NCBI RefSeq assembly: GCF_014803405.1
Contig: NZ_JACYFG010000036.1
Location: 536,334 to 600,333, forward strand
Source of the DNA: Pelagicoccus enzymogenes
Lineage (GTDB): Bacteria > Verrucomicrobiota > Verrucomicrobiia > Opitutales > Opitutaceae
DNA: 64,000 nt
Direction of reading: 5' to 3'
Shown here: one piece after another, positions 27,662 to 34,821 of the stretch
Position numbering within the stretch: position 1 is the stretch's first letter
Layout of the letters: every line of letters starts with the position of its first letter
The notes under the pieces: generated by a model
Seen by the model: the letters and a program-made list of their open reading frames with translations, nothing else
The model's database searches: none
Told to the model about the DNA's origin: nothing
Made by a program: the position numbers and the translations under genes

Positions 27662-28579
27662 CTACTTTATCTTTCTTAAAACGCGGAGCTTCGCCGAGCG
27701 GCTCCGCGGGTTTTGCGCGACTTCCTTGTCACTAGCCGTTATGGGGCGCTTGCCGAGCAGCTCGCAGAGCGTCTCGCGCATGTCCTGTGGGCGGTTGTCC
27801 CGCGAACCTTCAGGCCTTCCCGCCCAGCGACGGAAGAGGACTTTAGCCACGCGGTCTTCCAAGGAATGGAAGCTGATCGCGCAGAGGACTCCTCCGATCT
27901 TTAGCTGGTTGAAGGCGGCCGGCAGTCCGCGTTCGATTACGCCAATCTCGTCGTTGATCGCGATCCGGATCCCTTGGAAAACCTTGGTGGCCGGATGCAG
28001 CTTGGAATTAAAACGAACCCTCGCTGGAGTGCAGGATAGGATAAGGTCAGCGAGCTGTGTGGTGGTGCTCAGTTCGTTTTTCTCCCTGGCCGCGACGATG
28101 GCATCGACGATTTTGCGCCAGTTCTTTTCTTCCGCGTAGCCGCGAATCGCCTGTATCAGGTCCGCTCGGGAGGCTGTGGCAAGCCACTGAGCAGCAGATA
28201 CACCCGACTCCGGGTTCATCCTCATGTCTAGAGGGGCTTCTCCACGGAAAGAGAAGCCTCGATCGATCTCGTCCAGCTGGAAGGAGCTGACTCCAAAGTC
28301 GAAGAGGATCCCGTCGAAGGGACCTTCCTCAAGCTGGTCGAGGGTTTCGAAATTCATGCGGTGAAAGCAAAAGCGATCACCATAGCGTTCCTTGATCTGG
28401 GCGGCGCGAGCCACCGCTTGGGGATCTTGGTCCAGTCCGACAACCGTGCAGTCCGCAGCATTGAGCACCAACTCGGTGTGCCCTCCCCCGCCGAAGGTGC
28501 AGTCCAGGTACACGCCGCCGTCGCGTGGAGCGAGGTGCTCCAGCGTCTCTGCTGCAAGTACTGGTACATGTCCTTCCAT
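27662..28579 (-). CDS. rsmH: 16S rRNA m4C1402 methyltransferase RsmH (MraW)
   Basis: This SAM-dependent methyltransferase acts on C1402 of 16S rRNA. Motifs are GHVPVLAAETLEHL at the start, DCTFGGGGHTELVL (SAM site), FDFGVSSFQLDE, RGFSFRGEAPLDMRMN and SFHSLEDR. The frame is open to 28774, but family members begin at the EGHVPVL segment, so ATG 28579 is chosen (305 residues). No Shine-Dalgarno sequence precedes it; translation may be coupled to the small frame ending 22 bases upstream. Confidence 0.94.
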   Translation of the reverse strand: MEGHVPVLAAETLEHLAPRDGGVYLDCTFGGGGHTELVLNAADCTVVGLDQDPQAVARAAQIKERYGDRFCFHRMNFETLDQLEEGPFDGILFDFGVSSFQLDEIDRGFSFRGEAPLDMRMNPESGVSAAQWLATASRADLIQAIRGYAEEKNWRKIVDAIVAAREKNELSTTTQLADLILSCTPARVRFNSKLHPATKVFQGIRIAINDEIGVIERGLPAAFNQLKIGGVLCAISFHSLEDRVAKVLFRRWAGRPEGSRDNRPQDMRETLCELLGKRPITASDKEVAQNPRSRSAKLRVLRKIK

Positions 28580-28601
28580 TGCGGGGGCGATGCCGATTAG
28601 A

Positions 28602-28811
28602 CTATCGATTGCCGAAATCACTGTTTGGTTTGCGGGCCGCCACGCGGGGCAGCTTGTATTCAAAATCCCAAGTCGAGCAGTGGCGGATGTGGGCGCGGCC
28701 AAAAGTGCCGCCCATCCCGAGGTAGCGTCCCGCGCTCGGCGCGAGCTTCTTGCGCGGAGAAAGCCCCACTGCATCCATTATATTAGAAAGTATCGATTGG
28801 CGGTCCTTCAT
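28602..28811 (-). CDS. Small unrecognised frame between mraZ and rsmH (orf69)
   Basis: This 69-codon frame starts 18 bases after the mraZ stop. Its ATG is preceded by the purine-rich AAGAAGGAAG, ten bases upstream, a plausible ribosome-binding site. It ends 22 bases before the rsmH start. The product is basic (SPRKKLAPSAGRYLGMGG, then STWDFEYKLPRVAARK) with no family I recognise. The alternative reading, an N-terminal extension of RsmH in another frame, looks unlike protein. Confidence 0.5.
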   Translation of the reverse strand: MKDRQSILSNIMDAVGLSPRKKLAPSAGRYLGMGGTFGRAHIRHCSTWDFEYKLPRVAARKPNSDFGNR

Positions 28812-28829
28812 GGTTCTGCGTCTTCCTTC

Positions 28830-29285
28830 TTAAATTCCAGCGAGCTTCATGATCTTGCCCATGTCGTCGTTGTTGGCCTTCGGATCCACCGAGTTCCAAC
28901 GCTCTGGCGACCAAATACGAAAATCCGTCAAACGGCCGACCACCATGGCTTCCTTGGTGATGCCCGCATGCTCCAGCAGCTCCTCGGTGAGGTTGACCCG
29001 GCCCTGCTTGTCGCAGCCAAAGGAATGGGCCTGCGAGAAGAGCTTGTCCTGGAGCGTCGCCATCTCCTCGTCGCTCAGGCTTTGCGACTCGATCAGCTCC
29101 ATCAGTTTTTGCACACGGGACGGCGGCAGGACGTGGATCGAGCGAGTGCCCGGGTCGGGAAAGGCCAGATAGACGTCTTCTGTGTCCCCGTCAAAGCGCC
29201 ACTTCGAAGGAATCGTGAGACGATTCTTCGAATCTAGGTTTCGTTGGTGTTTGCCAACGAAAATTGGTCTGCCCAAGGCGCTCAT
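28830..29285 (-). CDS. mraZ: Transcriptional regulator MraZ
   Basis: This 151-residue protein has two MraZ (AbrB-like) domains: KHQRNLDSKNRLTIPSKWR in the first and GCDKQGRVNLTEELLEHAGI in the second, each with the DxxGR/N-type loop. MraZ binds its own promoter and controls the dcw operon. The ATG at 29285 is chosen over the longer frame to 29345 because MSALGRPIFVGKHQRNLD fits family starts and AAGAAG precedes it. TGGGG boxes lie 35-59 bases upstream. Confidence 0.95.
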   Translation of the reverse strand: MSALGRPIFVGKHQRNLDSKNRLTIPSKWRFDGDTEDVYLAFPDPGTRSIHVLPPSRVQKLMELIESQSLSDEEMATLQDKLFSQAHSFGCDKQGRVNLTEELLEHAGITKEAMVVGRLTDFRIWSPERWNSVDPKANNDDMGKIMKLAGI

Positions 29286-29319
29286 TAAACTTCTTTTCCG
29301 GAAAAGCTGTGAAAAACTT

Positions 29320-29344
29320 CCCCAAACCTCCCCACTTTCCCCCA
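29320..29344 (-). promoter_or_regulatory. MraZ operator: three TGGGG boxes at a 10-bp period
   Basis: On the minus strand TGGGG occurs at 29344-29340, 29334-29330 and 29324-29320, exactly ten bases apart. Known MraZ operators are TGGGN repeats separated by five bases, the same 10-bp period. The boxes lie 35-59 bases upstream of the mraZ ATG. Confidence 0.85.
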
Positions 29345-29514
29345 CTTTTCAATTAAATTCCTCCACAACGGGCCATTTTTACTATCCACAAGTTATTCAC
29401 AGCCCATTCCTTGACAGTGGATTTACATTTTCGGGCATTTAGCCCCTGCTCAGAGGGAAAACCGGCGTTCGCGCGCTTCTTGGCCGCCAAAAACCCAAAG
29501 GTTATCAACCATGC

Positions 29515-29535
29515 AAAAAGGCCGCTTTTGCGGCC
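29515..29535 (-). terminator. Terminator-like hairpin in the mraZ upstream region
   Basis: On the minus strand GGCCGC-AAAA-GCGGCC is followed directly by TTTTT. It lies about 230 bases upstream of mraZ, with no minus-strand gene ahead of it. It may insulate the operon or attenuate a distant promoter. Confidence 0.55.
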
Positions 29536-29660
29536 CGAAAACGCATCTCCGCAAAACCTTGTGAATAACTCGCGAACAAGTGGAACAAGTAGGTTCCAAA
29601 GCGCTTCCTCTGAGCTTGCTTGCCGCCCCCTCCCCCTTATCCCATTTTTCCCCACCAAGC

Positions 29661-29957
29661 ATGACGCCACCGAAAAATATCCAGCTCATCGGCAACGAAC
29701 TCGCCCTCCTCTGGCAGGACGGCAGCGAGTCCTACATCAAAGCTCCCGTCCTGAGAGCCGCTTCCCCCAGCGCCGAAACGGCCGGCGAACGCGATATCCT
29801 CGGCGTGCTGCACGGCGGCGAGCGCGGCAAGGACTACTCCCAGGTCACTATCGACAGCTGGCAATTCGTGGGCAACTACGCCATCCGCTTCAAATTCTCC
29901 GACGGCCACGCCACCGGCCTCTACAGCTACGAGCTACTGAAAAGCCTGGGCGAGTAG
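29661..29957 (+). CDS. DUF971 family protein
   Basis: This 98-residue protein (ATG 29661, MTPPKNIQLIGNELALLWQDG) has the DUF971 / gamma-butyrobetaine-hydroxylase N-terminal-like fold, seen in the YIKAPVLRAASPSAE segment and the terminal GHATGLYSYELLKSL. Small DUF971 proteins occur widely, sometimes beside iron-sulfur assembly genes; no function can be given here. The longer frame to 29580 adds residues unlike the family. A REP palindrome overlaps the stop codon. Confidence 0.85.
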   Translation: MTPPKNIQLIGNELALLWQDGSESYIKAPVLRAASPSAETAGERDILGVLHGGERGKDYSQVTIDSWQFVGNYAIRFKFSDGHATGLYSYELLKSLGE

Positions 29958-29979
29958 GAGCGACCTTGCTCGCTCCTAC
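29954..29979. repeat. REP-like palindrome
   Basis: GTAGGAGCGA and TCGCTCCTAC form a perfect 10-bp stem around six bases. It belongs to the GTAGGAGCGACCTTG repeat type found at several other places in the window, and may also end transcription after the DUF971 gene. Confidence 0.8.
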
Positions 29980-29988
29980 CTCAAAAAA

Positions 29989-30684
29989 ATGCCTTTCTCC
30001 GAAATCAAAGCCGTCACCTTCGACGCCGCCCATACGATTTACCACCCCCATCCTTCGGTGGGCGCCATCTACCGGGAAGTCATGCAGCGGCACGGGCTCG
30101 ACTACCCGGCCGAATCCCTCGAGGCCGGATTCCGACGCGCCTTTCGCTGCGTATCCAAGGACAGCGCCATCCTCGACGGCGAAAAGCGGGAGTGGAGCTA
30201 CTGGCGCTCCGTCGTTACGGAATCGATTTCCCAGCTCTCCCCACCGCCTTCAGACTTCGACGCACTTTTCGACGAGCTTTGGAACGAGTTCGCCCACGGG
30301 CACCGTTGGCGTCCCGCTGGCGCCGCCCGCGACACCCTTTCCTCCCTGAAGTCGCAAGGCTACCAAACGGCCCTGCTCACCAATTGGGACAAACGGGTGC
30401 GACAAGTGGTCGCCGAAACCGGCTTTTCCGAGCTCTTCGACCACCTCTTCATCTCCAGCGAAATCGGACACGAAAAGCCCGCTCCCGCAATCTTCGCCCA
30501 TTGCCAAGCCCAACTCCAACTCGCTCCCGAGCAAATCCTGCACGTGGGCGACTCGCTGCAACACGACATCCAAGGAGCCCAAGCCGCCGGCTGGCACGCG
30601 ATTCGCATCGTCGAGGAAGAAAACCACGAGGAAAACGACTACCGTAGCATCACACAACTGAGTCAGGTTCTCGACTTGCTGTAA
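29989..30684 (+). CDS. HAD-superfamily hydrolase, REG-2/HDHD3-like
   Basis: This 231-residue HAD protein has motif I TFDAAHT with the nucleophile Asp12, motif II ALLTNWDKR, and the C-terminal EIGHEKPAPAIF and HVGDSLQHDIQGA. The second Asp of the usual DxD, the general acid in phosphatases, is Ala14. HDHD3/REG-2-like and dehalogenase-type members also lack it, so phosphatase activity should not be assumed. A helical cap lies between motifs I and II. REP-like sequences flank the gene. Confidence 0.85.
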   Translation: MPFSEIKAVTFDAAHTIYHPHPSVGAIYREVMQRHGLDYPAESLEAGFRRAFRCVSKDSAILDGEKREWSYWRSVVTESISQLSPPPSDFDALFDELWNEFAHGHRWRPAGAARDTLSSLKSQGYQTALLTNWDKRVRQVVAETGFSELFDHLFISSEIGHEKPAPAIFAHCQAQLQLAPEQILHVGDSLQHDIQGAQAAGWHAIRIVEEENHEENDYRSITQLSQVLDLL

Positions 30685-30739
30685 GAGCGACATTGCTCGC
30701 GAAAGCTTAACCGGATTCGCGACCAAGGTCGCTCCTAGC
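30681..30739. repeat. Inverted pair of REP-like sequences
   Basis: One copy (30681-30705, plus) is followed by an inverted copy (30717-30739, CGCGACCAAGGTCGCTCCTAG). The pair overlaps the stop codon of the HAD gene and resembles a REPIN. Confidence 0.75.
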
Positions 30740-30800
30740 CGAAACCGGATGACCTGCGAGCTTTACATCCCGCCCCCTCTCGCCTTACCTGCAAGCCGTT

Positions 30801-31238
30801 ATGTCACACACATGCATCCATGAACGCACCTCCAAGGAGGATATCGAAACAGGCAAGAAGCTGCAGCCAAAGTTCGACAGCAACGGCCTGATCCCCTGCA
30901 TTACGACGGAGGTCCATTCCAACGAGGTGATTATGTTCGCCTGGATGAACGAGGAAGCTCTCAAGCATACCATCGAAACCGGCAAGGCCACCTACTTCAG
31001 CCGCTCTCGCGGAAAGCTCTGGGTGAAAGGCGAATCCTCCGGCCAAATTCAATGGGTCAAGGAGCTCCGCACCGACTGCGACCAGGACGTCATCCTCATC
31101 AAAGCCGACATCGGCGAGAACGGAGCCGCCTGCCATACCGGCTACAAGTCCTGCTTCTACCGCAAACTAGAAGGCGAAGAGCTTGTCTACGACGGCGGAG
31201 AAAGAGTCTTCGATCCAGCCGAAGTATACAAAAAATAA
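30801..31238 (+). CDS. hisI: Phosphoribosyl-AMP cyclohydrolase
   Basis: This 145-residue enzyme opens the adenine ring of PR-AMP, the third step of histidine synthesis. Family segments are MFAWMNEEALKHTIETGKAT, YFSRSRGKLWVKGESSG, the metal site DCDQDV, and CHTGYKSCFYR with two Cys ligands. It is the HisI domain only; the HisE pyrophosphohydrolase domain must be encoded elsewhere. A terminator follows. Confidence 0.95.
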   Translation: MSHTCIHERTSKEDIETGKKLQPKFDSNGLIPCITTEVHSNEVIMFAWMNEEALKHTIETGKATYFSRSRGKLWVKGESSGQIQWVKELRTDCDQDVILIKADIGENGAACHTGYKSCFYRKLEGEELVYDGGERVFDPAEVYKK

Positions 31239-31250
31239 CTACTTGAAACA

Positions 31251-31287
31251 GAGGGTGAGGCTTCCGTGCCTCCCCTCTTTTTTTTTT
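31251..31287 (+). terminator. Intrinsic terminator after hisI
   Basis: GAGGGTGAGGC pairs with GCCTCCCCTC and is followed by ten T residues, 12 bases after the hisI stop. Confidence 0.85.
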
Positions 31288-31343
31288 GTAGCAGCGACCT
31301 CGGTCGCGATTCGCCCAAGCCAACCGCCTTTCCCAACCTAGCC

Positions 31344-32234
31344 ATGTCCCAACATCTTCCCTACTACCTCGGCTGTCCCGCATGGTCCAATCGCGAGTGG
31401 ATCGGCAAGGTTTTCCGCAAAGGCACCGAGTCGAACGAGCTGCTGCGCGAATACGCCCGGGTGTTCAACACCGCCGAAGGCAACACCCTCTTCTACGCCT
31501 TGCCCCCCATGGCGACCGTGGAACGCTGGATGGCAGAGACCAGCGACGCCTTCCGCTTCGCCCCCAAATTCCCCAAGTCTATTTCCCACGAGCGACGCCT
31601 CTCCGGCGCGGAGGAGGAAAACAAGGCCTTCTTCAAAATCCTCACTGCCCTCGCCCACGGCAACAAGCTCGGCGTCTCCTTCCTCCAGCTTCCACCCTCG
31701 TTCAACATCAACAATTTGGATACGCTGCGCGACTACCTGAAATCGCTGCCCAGCGACTTCAGCTACGCGGTCGAACCGCGCCACATCAGCTTCTACGACA
31801 AGGGCGACAACGAGAAGCGCCTCGACGACCTCCTCGAGAACCAAGGCATCGACAAGGTCGTCTTCGACACCCGCCCGCTCTGGTCCAGCGAACCCGACGA
31901 CAAGGAACGGGAAGCTCGCGAGCGGAAACCGCAAATGCCAGTGCGACACGTCGCCTTGGCCAAGCACCCCGTGATTCGCTTCGTCGGCAAGAACGATGTC
32001 GAAAAAAACGAGATCTTCGTCAAGGAATGGGCTCCCGTCATCAACAAGTGGATACTCGAAGGCAAACGTCCCTACCTTTTCGCCCACGCCGGCGACGACA
32101 CCTTCGCTCCCTACGTCGCTCGGAAACTGCACCAGCAGTTGAAGCGCATCAATCCGCTCCTGCCGGACCTACCCGAATTCGAATCCGACCGCATCAAGCC
32201 AGACGAGGAAATCGAACAGCTCGACCTGTTTTGA
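31344..32234 (+). CDS. DUF72 family protein
   Basis: This 296-residue protein has the DUF72 TIM-barrel signature: YYLGCPAWSNREWIGKVF at the start, FNTAEGNTLFYALP, FRFAPKFPKSISHERRL and FSYAVEPRH. Its biochemical role is unknown. The ATG at 31344 is chosen because residues upstream in the frame derive from a REP-like sequence (31288-31315). It converges on lpxA. Confidence 0.85.
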   Translation: MSQHLPYYLGCPAWSNREWIGKVFRKGTESNELLREYARVFNTAEGNTLFYALPPMATVERWMAETSDAFRFAPKFPKSISHERRLSGAEEENKAFFKILTALAHGNKLGVSFLQLPPSFNINNLDTLRDYLKSLPSDFSYAVEPRHISFYDKGDNEKRLDDLLENQGIDKVVFDTRPLWSSEPDDKEREARERKPQMPVRHVALAKHPVIRFVGKNDVEKNEIFVKEWAPVINKWILEGKRPYLFAHAGDDTFAPYVARKLHQQLKRINPLLPDLPEFESDRIKPDEEIEQLDLF

Positions 32235-32306
32235 GTAGGGTCGTCGCTTGCGACGCACCGCAGTGCAGAAGCAAGGAGAGACGCGGCATGGCGCAGCGGA
32301 AGTCAC

Positions 32307-32332
32307 GGTCCGCTGGGACAGCGGACCCTACC
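32307..32332. repeat. REP-like hairpin (second type)
   Basis: GGTCCGCTG-GGA-CAGCGGACC followed by CTACC. Similar elements occur at 44455-44480 and 44528-44553. Confidence 0.75.
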
Positions 32333-32339
32333 GCATCAA

Positions 32340-33131
32340 TTACTTGCTGCCGCCCGCGATTCCGCGTTCGGACGCCTCCACGAAGGCTATAAAATCCTTC
32401 ACCTCCGTCGTATCCGCGTACTCACTACTTTTCACCGCATCGATCGCTTGCTGGCGATTCAAGCCTTGGCGGTAGAAAGCCTTGAAGAGAAATTTCACGG
32501 CCGCCATTTGCTCAGCAGTAAATCCCGCTCGCTCGAGACCTACCTTGTTGAAGATGCGGATCTTGGCCGGATTCCCGTCGCCTAACATAAAGGGCGGAAT
32601 ATCCTGCTCCACCTTGGAACAGCCGCCGATAAAACTGCGGTAGCCGATGTGGCAGAATTGGTGGATCGCCGTGCCGCCGCCGCCAATTCCGGCGTAGTCA
32701 TCGACGATTACGTGTCCAGCGAAAGTCGCGCCGTTGCTCGCCACGATGTGGTTGCCCAACTTGCAGCAGTGCCCCACATGGCAGTAGGCGAGCAGGTAGT
32801 TGTCGTTCCCGATTTCGGTGAAGTCGCCGTCCTTAGTCGCTGCATTGATGGAGACATATTCGCGGAAAATGTTGCGGTCGCCAATCTTCACGCCCGGACT
32901 TCCCCCCTTGTACTTCAGGTCCTGGGTCTGCATCCCGATGCTGGCAAAGGGGTAGACTTGGCAAGAGGCGCCGATCGAAGTGTTCCCCCAAACCGTGGCA
33001 TGATGCCAAACCTTGGAGCCGGCGCCGATCCGCACGCCCGCGCCGATCACCGCATACGGTCCCACTTCCACATCCGCGGCAAGTTCCGCCTGCGGGTCAA
33101 CAATCGCGGTGGGGTGTATTTTGTCGCTCAT
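32340..33131 (-). CDS. lpxA: UDP-N-acetylglucosamine O-acyltransferase
   Basis: This 263-residue left-handed beta-helix enzyme starts lipid A synthesis by transferring a 3-hydroxyacyl group from ACP to UDP-GlcNAc. It begins MSDKIHPTAIVDPQAELAAD and has hexapeptide repeats, the catalytic-His region LLAYCHVGHCCKLGN, and the helical C-terminal domain. It follows lpxC-fabZ by 21 bases. This gene is good evidence for an LPS-bearing outer membrane. Confidence 0.95.
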   Translation of the reverse strand: MSDKIHPTAIVDPQAELAADVEVGPYAVIGAGVRIGAGSKVWHHATVWGNTSIGASCQVYPFASIGMQTQDLKYKGGSPGVKIGDRNIFREYVSINAATKDGDFTEIGNDNYLLAYCHVGHCCKLGNHIVASNGATFAGHVIVDDYAGIGGGGTAIHQFCHIGYRSFIGGCSKVEQDIPPFMLGDGNPAKIRIFNKVGLERAGFTAEQMAAVKFLFKAFYRQGLNRQQAIDAVKSSEYADTTEVKDFIAFVEASERGIAGGSK

Positions 33132-33152
33132 GATTTCGCGTATTGAAATTTC

Positions 33153-34490
33153 CTATACATCTTCGCCCTCGCCCAAGATCATAAACTTGAGCTCGCCGGA
33201 AGAAGCGACTTCGTCCCCCACATAACAAGTGGCGGAAGCCGTGCCGATTTTCGCACGCATGATCTTGAGCAGCTTGATGTCGATGCGCAGCTGATCGCCG
33301 GGTATCACCTTGCGGCGCCACTTGACCTTGTCGACGCTCATGAAGACCGCCGTCTTCCCTTCTTGGTTGATCTTGCGCAGCATCAGGATACCGGCCGCTT
33401 GGGCCATGGCCTCGATCTGCAGGACTCCTGGCATGATCGGTTGACCGGGATAGTGCCCCTGGAAGAAGGGTTCGTTGATGGTAACGTTCTTGATCGCGGT
33501 CAGCTCGTCCTCCCCGCGAAATTCAGTCACCCGATCCACCATCAAGAAGGGATAGCGATGGGGCAGCGTCTCGATGACGCGGCGGATGTCCAATTGAGTC
33601 TCCTCCTCGAGGCGAGCGGTCTTGGGCTTGGGCTTGGCCGGCGTGGCCTCCCCTTTGGCCAACTCCTCCATGCGCTCGAAGAGCTTGGCCGTGAGCTCTG
33701 CATTGATGGCGTGCCCCGGACGCACCGCCACGATGTGGGCCTTCAGCGGTTTGCCCAGCAAGAGCACGTCGCCAATCACATCGAGAATCTTGTGGCGGAC
33801 CAGCTCGTCGTCGAAGCGAAGCGGCTCCTTGGACATAATCTTGTCGTCCTTGAGCACGATCGCGTTCTCCAAGCTGCCACCCTTGATCTTGCCGAGCTTG
33901 ATGAGCTCCTCGATATCTTCGTAAACCGTGAAAGTACGGGCCGCCGCGATCTGCGTGGCAAAGACGTCAGGATCGATCTCGATAGAAAGGTGCTGGGTGT
34001 GGATGCCGCGGTCGTCGGCGGAAGTACAAGAAATCTTGAAGCCGTCGTAAGGCAGCGCGATGAGCGAGGAATTCCCCTTGCTCACGGAAATCGGCTGGTC
34101 GAGCACGAAGTGCTCGCGCTCCGCGTCTTGCTCGACCGGCTCCGCCTCGAGGATGAGATTGACCCAGCCCTTGGAGGAACCATCTAGGATCGGCGGCTCC
34201 GAGGCGTCCATTTCCACTTCCACGTTGTCGATGCCCATGCCGTGCAGGGCCGCCAAAACGTGCTCCACTGTGTGAACCTTCACATGTCCCGAGGCGATGG
34301 TCGTCGCTCGCACGAGGTCGGTGACCTGCGAGATGTGCGGCTTGAGAACCGGCTTGTCGTGCAGGTCGACGCGACGAATGGTAATTCCCGCGTTGGCCGG
34401 CGCCGGCTTCAGCGTAACTTGGGTTTTGTCACCGGTGTGGAGGGATGGGCCTTTGACAGAGACTTCGCGCAGGATGGAGCGTTGCTTCAT
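33153..34490 (-). CDS. lpxC-fabZ: Bifunctional LpxC-FabZ: UDP-3-O-acyl-GlcNAc deacetylase / 3-hydroxyacyl-ACP dehydratase
   Basis: The N-terminal part (about 1-285) is LpxC, with the zinc-binding [17 protein letters not shown] and the C-terminal [14 protein letters not shown]. After a charged linker, the C-terminal part (about 298-445) is FabZ, with [13 protein letters not shown] (catalytic His) and [20 protein letters not shown] (catalytic Glu). LpxC commits to lipid A and FabZ draws on the same hydroxyacyl-ACP pool, so the fusion may balance them. Fusions of this order are known from Bacteroidetes. Confidence 0.95.
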   Translation of the reverse strand: MKQRSILREVSVKGPSLHTGDKTQVTLKPAPANAGITIRRVDLHDKPVLKPHISQVTDLVRATTIASGHVKVHTVEHVLAALHGMGIDNVEVEMDASEPPILDGSSKGWVNLILEAEPVEQDAEREHFVLDQPISVSKGNSSLIALPYDGFKISCTSADDRGIHTQHLSIEIDPDVFATQIAAARTFTVYEDIEELIKLGKIKGGSLENAIVLKDDKIMSKEPLRFDDELVRHKILDVIGDVLLLGKPLKAHIVAVRPGHAINAELTAKLFERMEELAKGEATPAKPKPKTARLEEETQLDIRRVIETLPHRYPFLMVDRVTEFRGEDELTAIKNVTINEPFFQGHYPGQPIMPGVLQIEAMAQAAGILMLRKINQEGKTAVFMSVDKVKWRRKVIPGDQLRIDIKLLKIMRAKIGTASATCYVGDEVASSGELKFMILGEGEDV

Positions 34491-34756
34491 GGGGATCGCT
34501 TAGTGGCAGCAATAGAGGGGGAGATCAAGGAAAACGTAGGAGAGCCGAAGATAGGTAGGAGCGTGCTTGTCACGCGATCAGTTTCTGTGAATCGCGTGAC
34601 AAGCGCGCTCAAAAGTGGAATCAAGCACCTCACAGATGGTGGGACGGCCGCTCCGCGGGCGGCGGCTTTTGCAAGTCACCCGCGGAGCGGCTGACCCACC
34701 TGAGCAGCCATTCCTTGCAGCTGCCAACCCCACACGCATCCTACTGCTTTCGCGGA
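34491..34756. repeat. REP-like palindromes between lpxC-fabZ and the thymidine phosphorylase gene
   Basis: An inverted pair of GTAGGAGCGTGCTTGTCACG-type sequences spans 34555-34610. A second palindromic element with GCCGCTCCGCGGG and CCCGCGGAGCGGC spans about 34640-34695. No gene is seen. The lpxC-fabZ promoter probably lies near 34491-34550. Confidence 0.65.
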
Positions 34757-34788
34757 CAAAAAAAGCCAGCCGCGGAGGCGACTGGCTT
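34757..34788 (-). terminator. Intrinsic terminator of the thymidine phosphorylase gene
   Basis: On the minus strand AAGCCAG...CTGGCTT forms a stem over a GC-rich loop and is followed by a run of seven T residues, 33 bases after the stop codon. Confidence 0.85.
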
Positions 34789-34821
34789 GCGAAAGATTTA
34801 TTGGTTGCTCGCGAAAGATCC

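Larger units (their letters stand above)
29308..29568. promoter_or_regulatory. Cluster of DnaA-box-like sites upstream of mraZ
   Basis: Matches to TTWTNCACA are at 29308-29316 (minus strand), 29393-29401 (plus, TTATTCACA) and 29560-29568 (minus, TTATTCACA), with CTATCCACA at 29382-29390 one base off. All lie in a comparatively AT-rich intergenic stretch. They may mark DnaA control of the dcw operon or an origin; neither is proven. Confidence 0.4.

Noticed and set aside
28580..28774. N-terminal extension of RsmH
   Set aside because: The added residues lack family similarity and overlap another frame that has its own ribosome-binding site. RsmH proteins start at the EGHVPVL segment.
30785..31136. 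Antisense frames over hisI
   Set aside because: They are shadows of an unambiguous hisI gene.
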